A model generated the notes under the pieces. It was given only the letters and a program-made list of their open reading frames with translations, searched no databases and had not been told where the DNA came from. Shown here in pieces: positions 5,261 to 5,434 of a stretch of 5,434 nucleotides of DNA. The stretch covers positions 1 to 5,434 of the forward strand of contig CAMDOY010000271.1 in NCBI GenBank assembly GCA_945903655.1, read 5' to 3'. The stretch comes from Rhizobium sp. Q54 (GTDB lineage Bacteria; Pseudomonadota; Alphaproteobacteria; Rhizobiales; Beijerinckiaceae). How positions within the stretch are numbered: the stretch's first letter is position 1; each line of letters begins with the position of its first letter. A program made the position numbers and the translations under genes.

Positions 5261-5434
5261 TCAGGGCGGGCGGCAGGGGCTTTGGCGCGGGATATGAGGA
5301 TTGCGGATCAGAAGGTCCGAGTTGCCCGTGAAGGCGAAGGGTATCTGGTAATCCTTGTCATCGACCGGCTTGCCTGTGTCGGAGCCGACGTCGAAGGTCT
5401 CGTCCCATGGCAGGGTGACCTGCACGGAGCGCGC
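5261..5434 (-). CDS. Probable arylsulfatase, C-terminal fragment (continues beyond right edge)
   Basis: A minus-strand frame open from the right edge to TGA (5263-5261) encodes 57 residues. The segment VTLPWDETFDVGSDTGKPVD followed by DKDYQIPFAFTG matches the C-terminal subdomain of large arylsulfatases (sulfate-ester hydrolases), where a FDVGxDTGxPVDDxDY motif precedes a final beta strand. The catalytic N-terminal domain lies outside the window, so activity cannot be judged. After FTG the family usually continues with a strand like KLTLxL; here it reads NSDLLIRNPHIPRQ and ends in Pro/Cys/Arg residues, which hints at a frameshift or a divergent end. It is convergent with the methyltransferase gene. 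The spacer 5132-5260 shows no gene and no convincing shared terminator. Confidence 0.62.
   Translation of the reverse strand, partial: ARSVQVTLPWDETFDVGSDTGKPVDDKDYQIPFAFTGNSDLLIRNPHIPRQSPCRPP

Noticed and set aside
5128..5331. 67-residue plus-strand ORF after the methyltransferase
   Set aside because: No ribosome site or family, and it overlaps the arylsulfatase-like C-terminus on the other strand.

Overview
This high-GC window carries genes and signals typical of an alphaproteobacterium, probably Hyphomicrobiales (inferred from protein style, GC-rich codon use and gene content; no species call is possible). The left half is the regulatory head of an assimilatory nitrate system. The right half is a loose set of accessory genes.

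Left half, all on the minus strand, in transcription order: nasT (2811-2164; pseudo-receiver plus ANTAR RNA-binding antiterminator), nasS (2164-1118; cytoplasmic nitrate/nitrite sensor related to NrtA), a 261-bp control region (1117-857), and nrtA (856 to the left edge; Tat-exported nitrate-binding protein of an ABC importer, C-terminus outside the window). nasT and nasS overlap by one base (TGATG). The control region holds what looks like a complete two-level switch: an NtrC-like dyad (1085-1101), a sigma-54-like -24/-12 element (988-1004), two short hairpins with six-base loops of the form A-x-x-G-x-x (961-974 and 924-937), and an intrinsic terminator (881-933) whose 5' arm is shared with the second hairpin. 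In this model nitrogen limitation starts transcription and nitrate, through NasS-NasT, lets it pass the terminator into nrtA.

Middle: a 407-bp divergent intergenic region (2812-3218) with two sets of inverted repeats, then a plus-strand orphan periplasmic solute-binding protein of the Bug/TctC type (3219-4262).

Right half: a 326-bp spacer with a possible promoter, then a class I SAM methyltransferase gene (4589-5131) that has a good ribosome binding site but is interrupted by an in-frame TAG at codon 15. The window ends in the C-terminus of a convergent minus-strand gene that resembles arylsulfatases. No tRNA, rRNA, CRISPR array, transposase or origin was seen.

Nothing here is clearly a brand-new system. 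The most rewarding element is the NasT-type RNA switch in front of nrtA, which can be read base by base from the sequence. The interrupted methyltransferase and the inverted repeats near the solute-binding gene are the next most useful leads.
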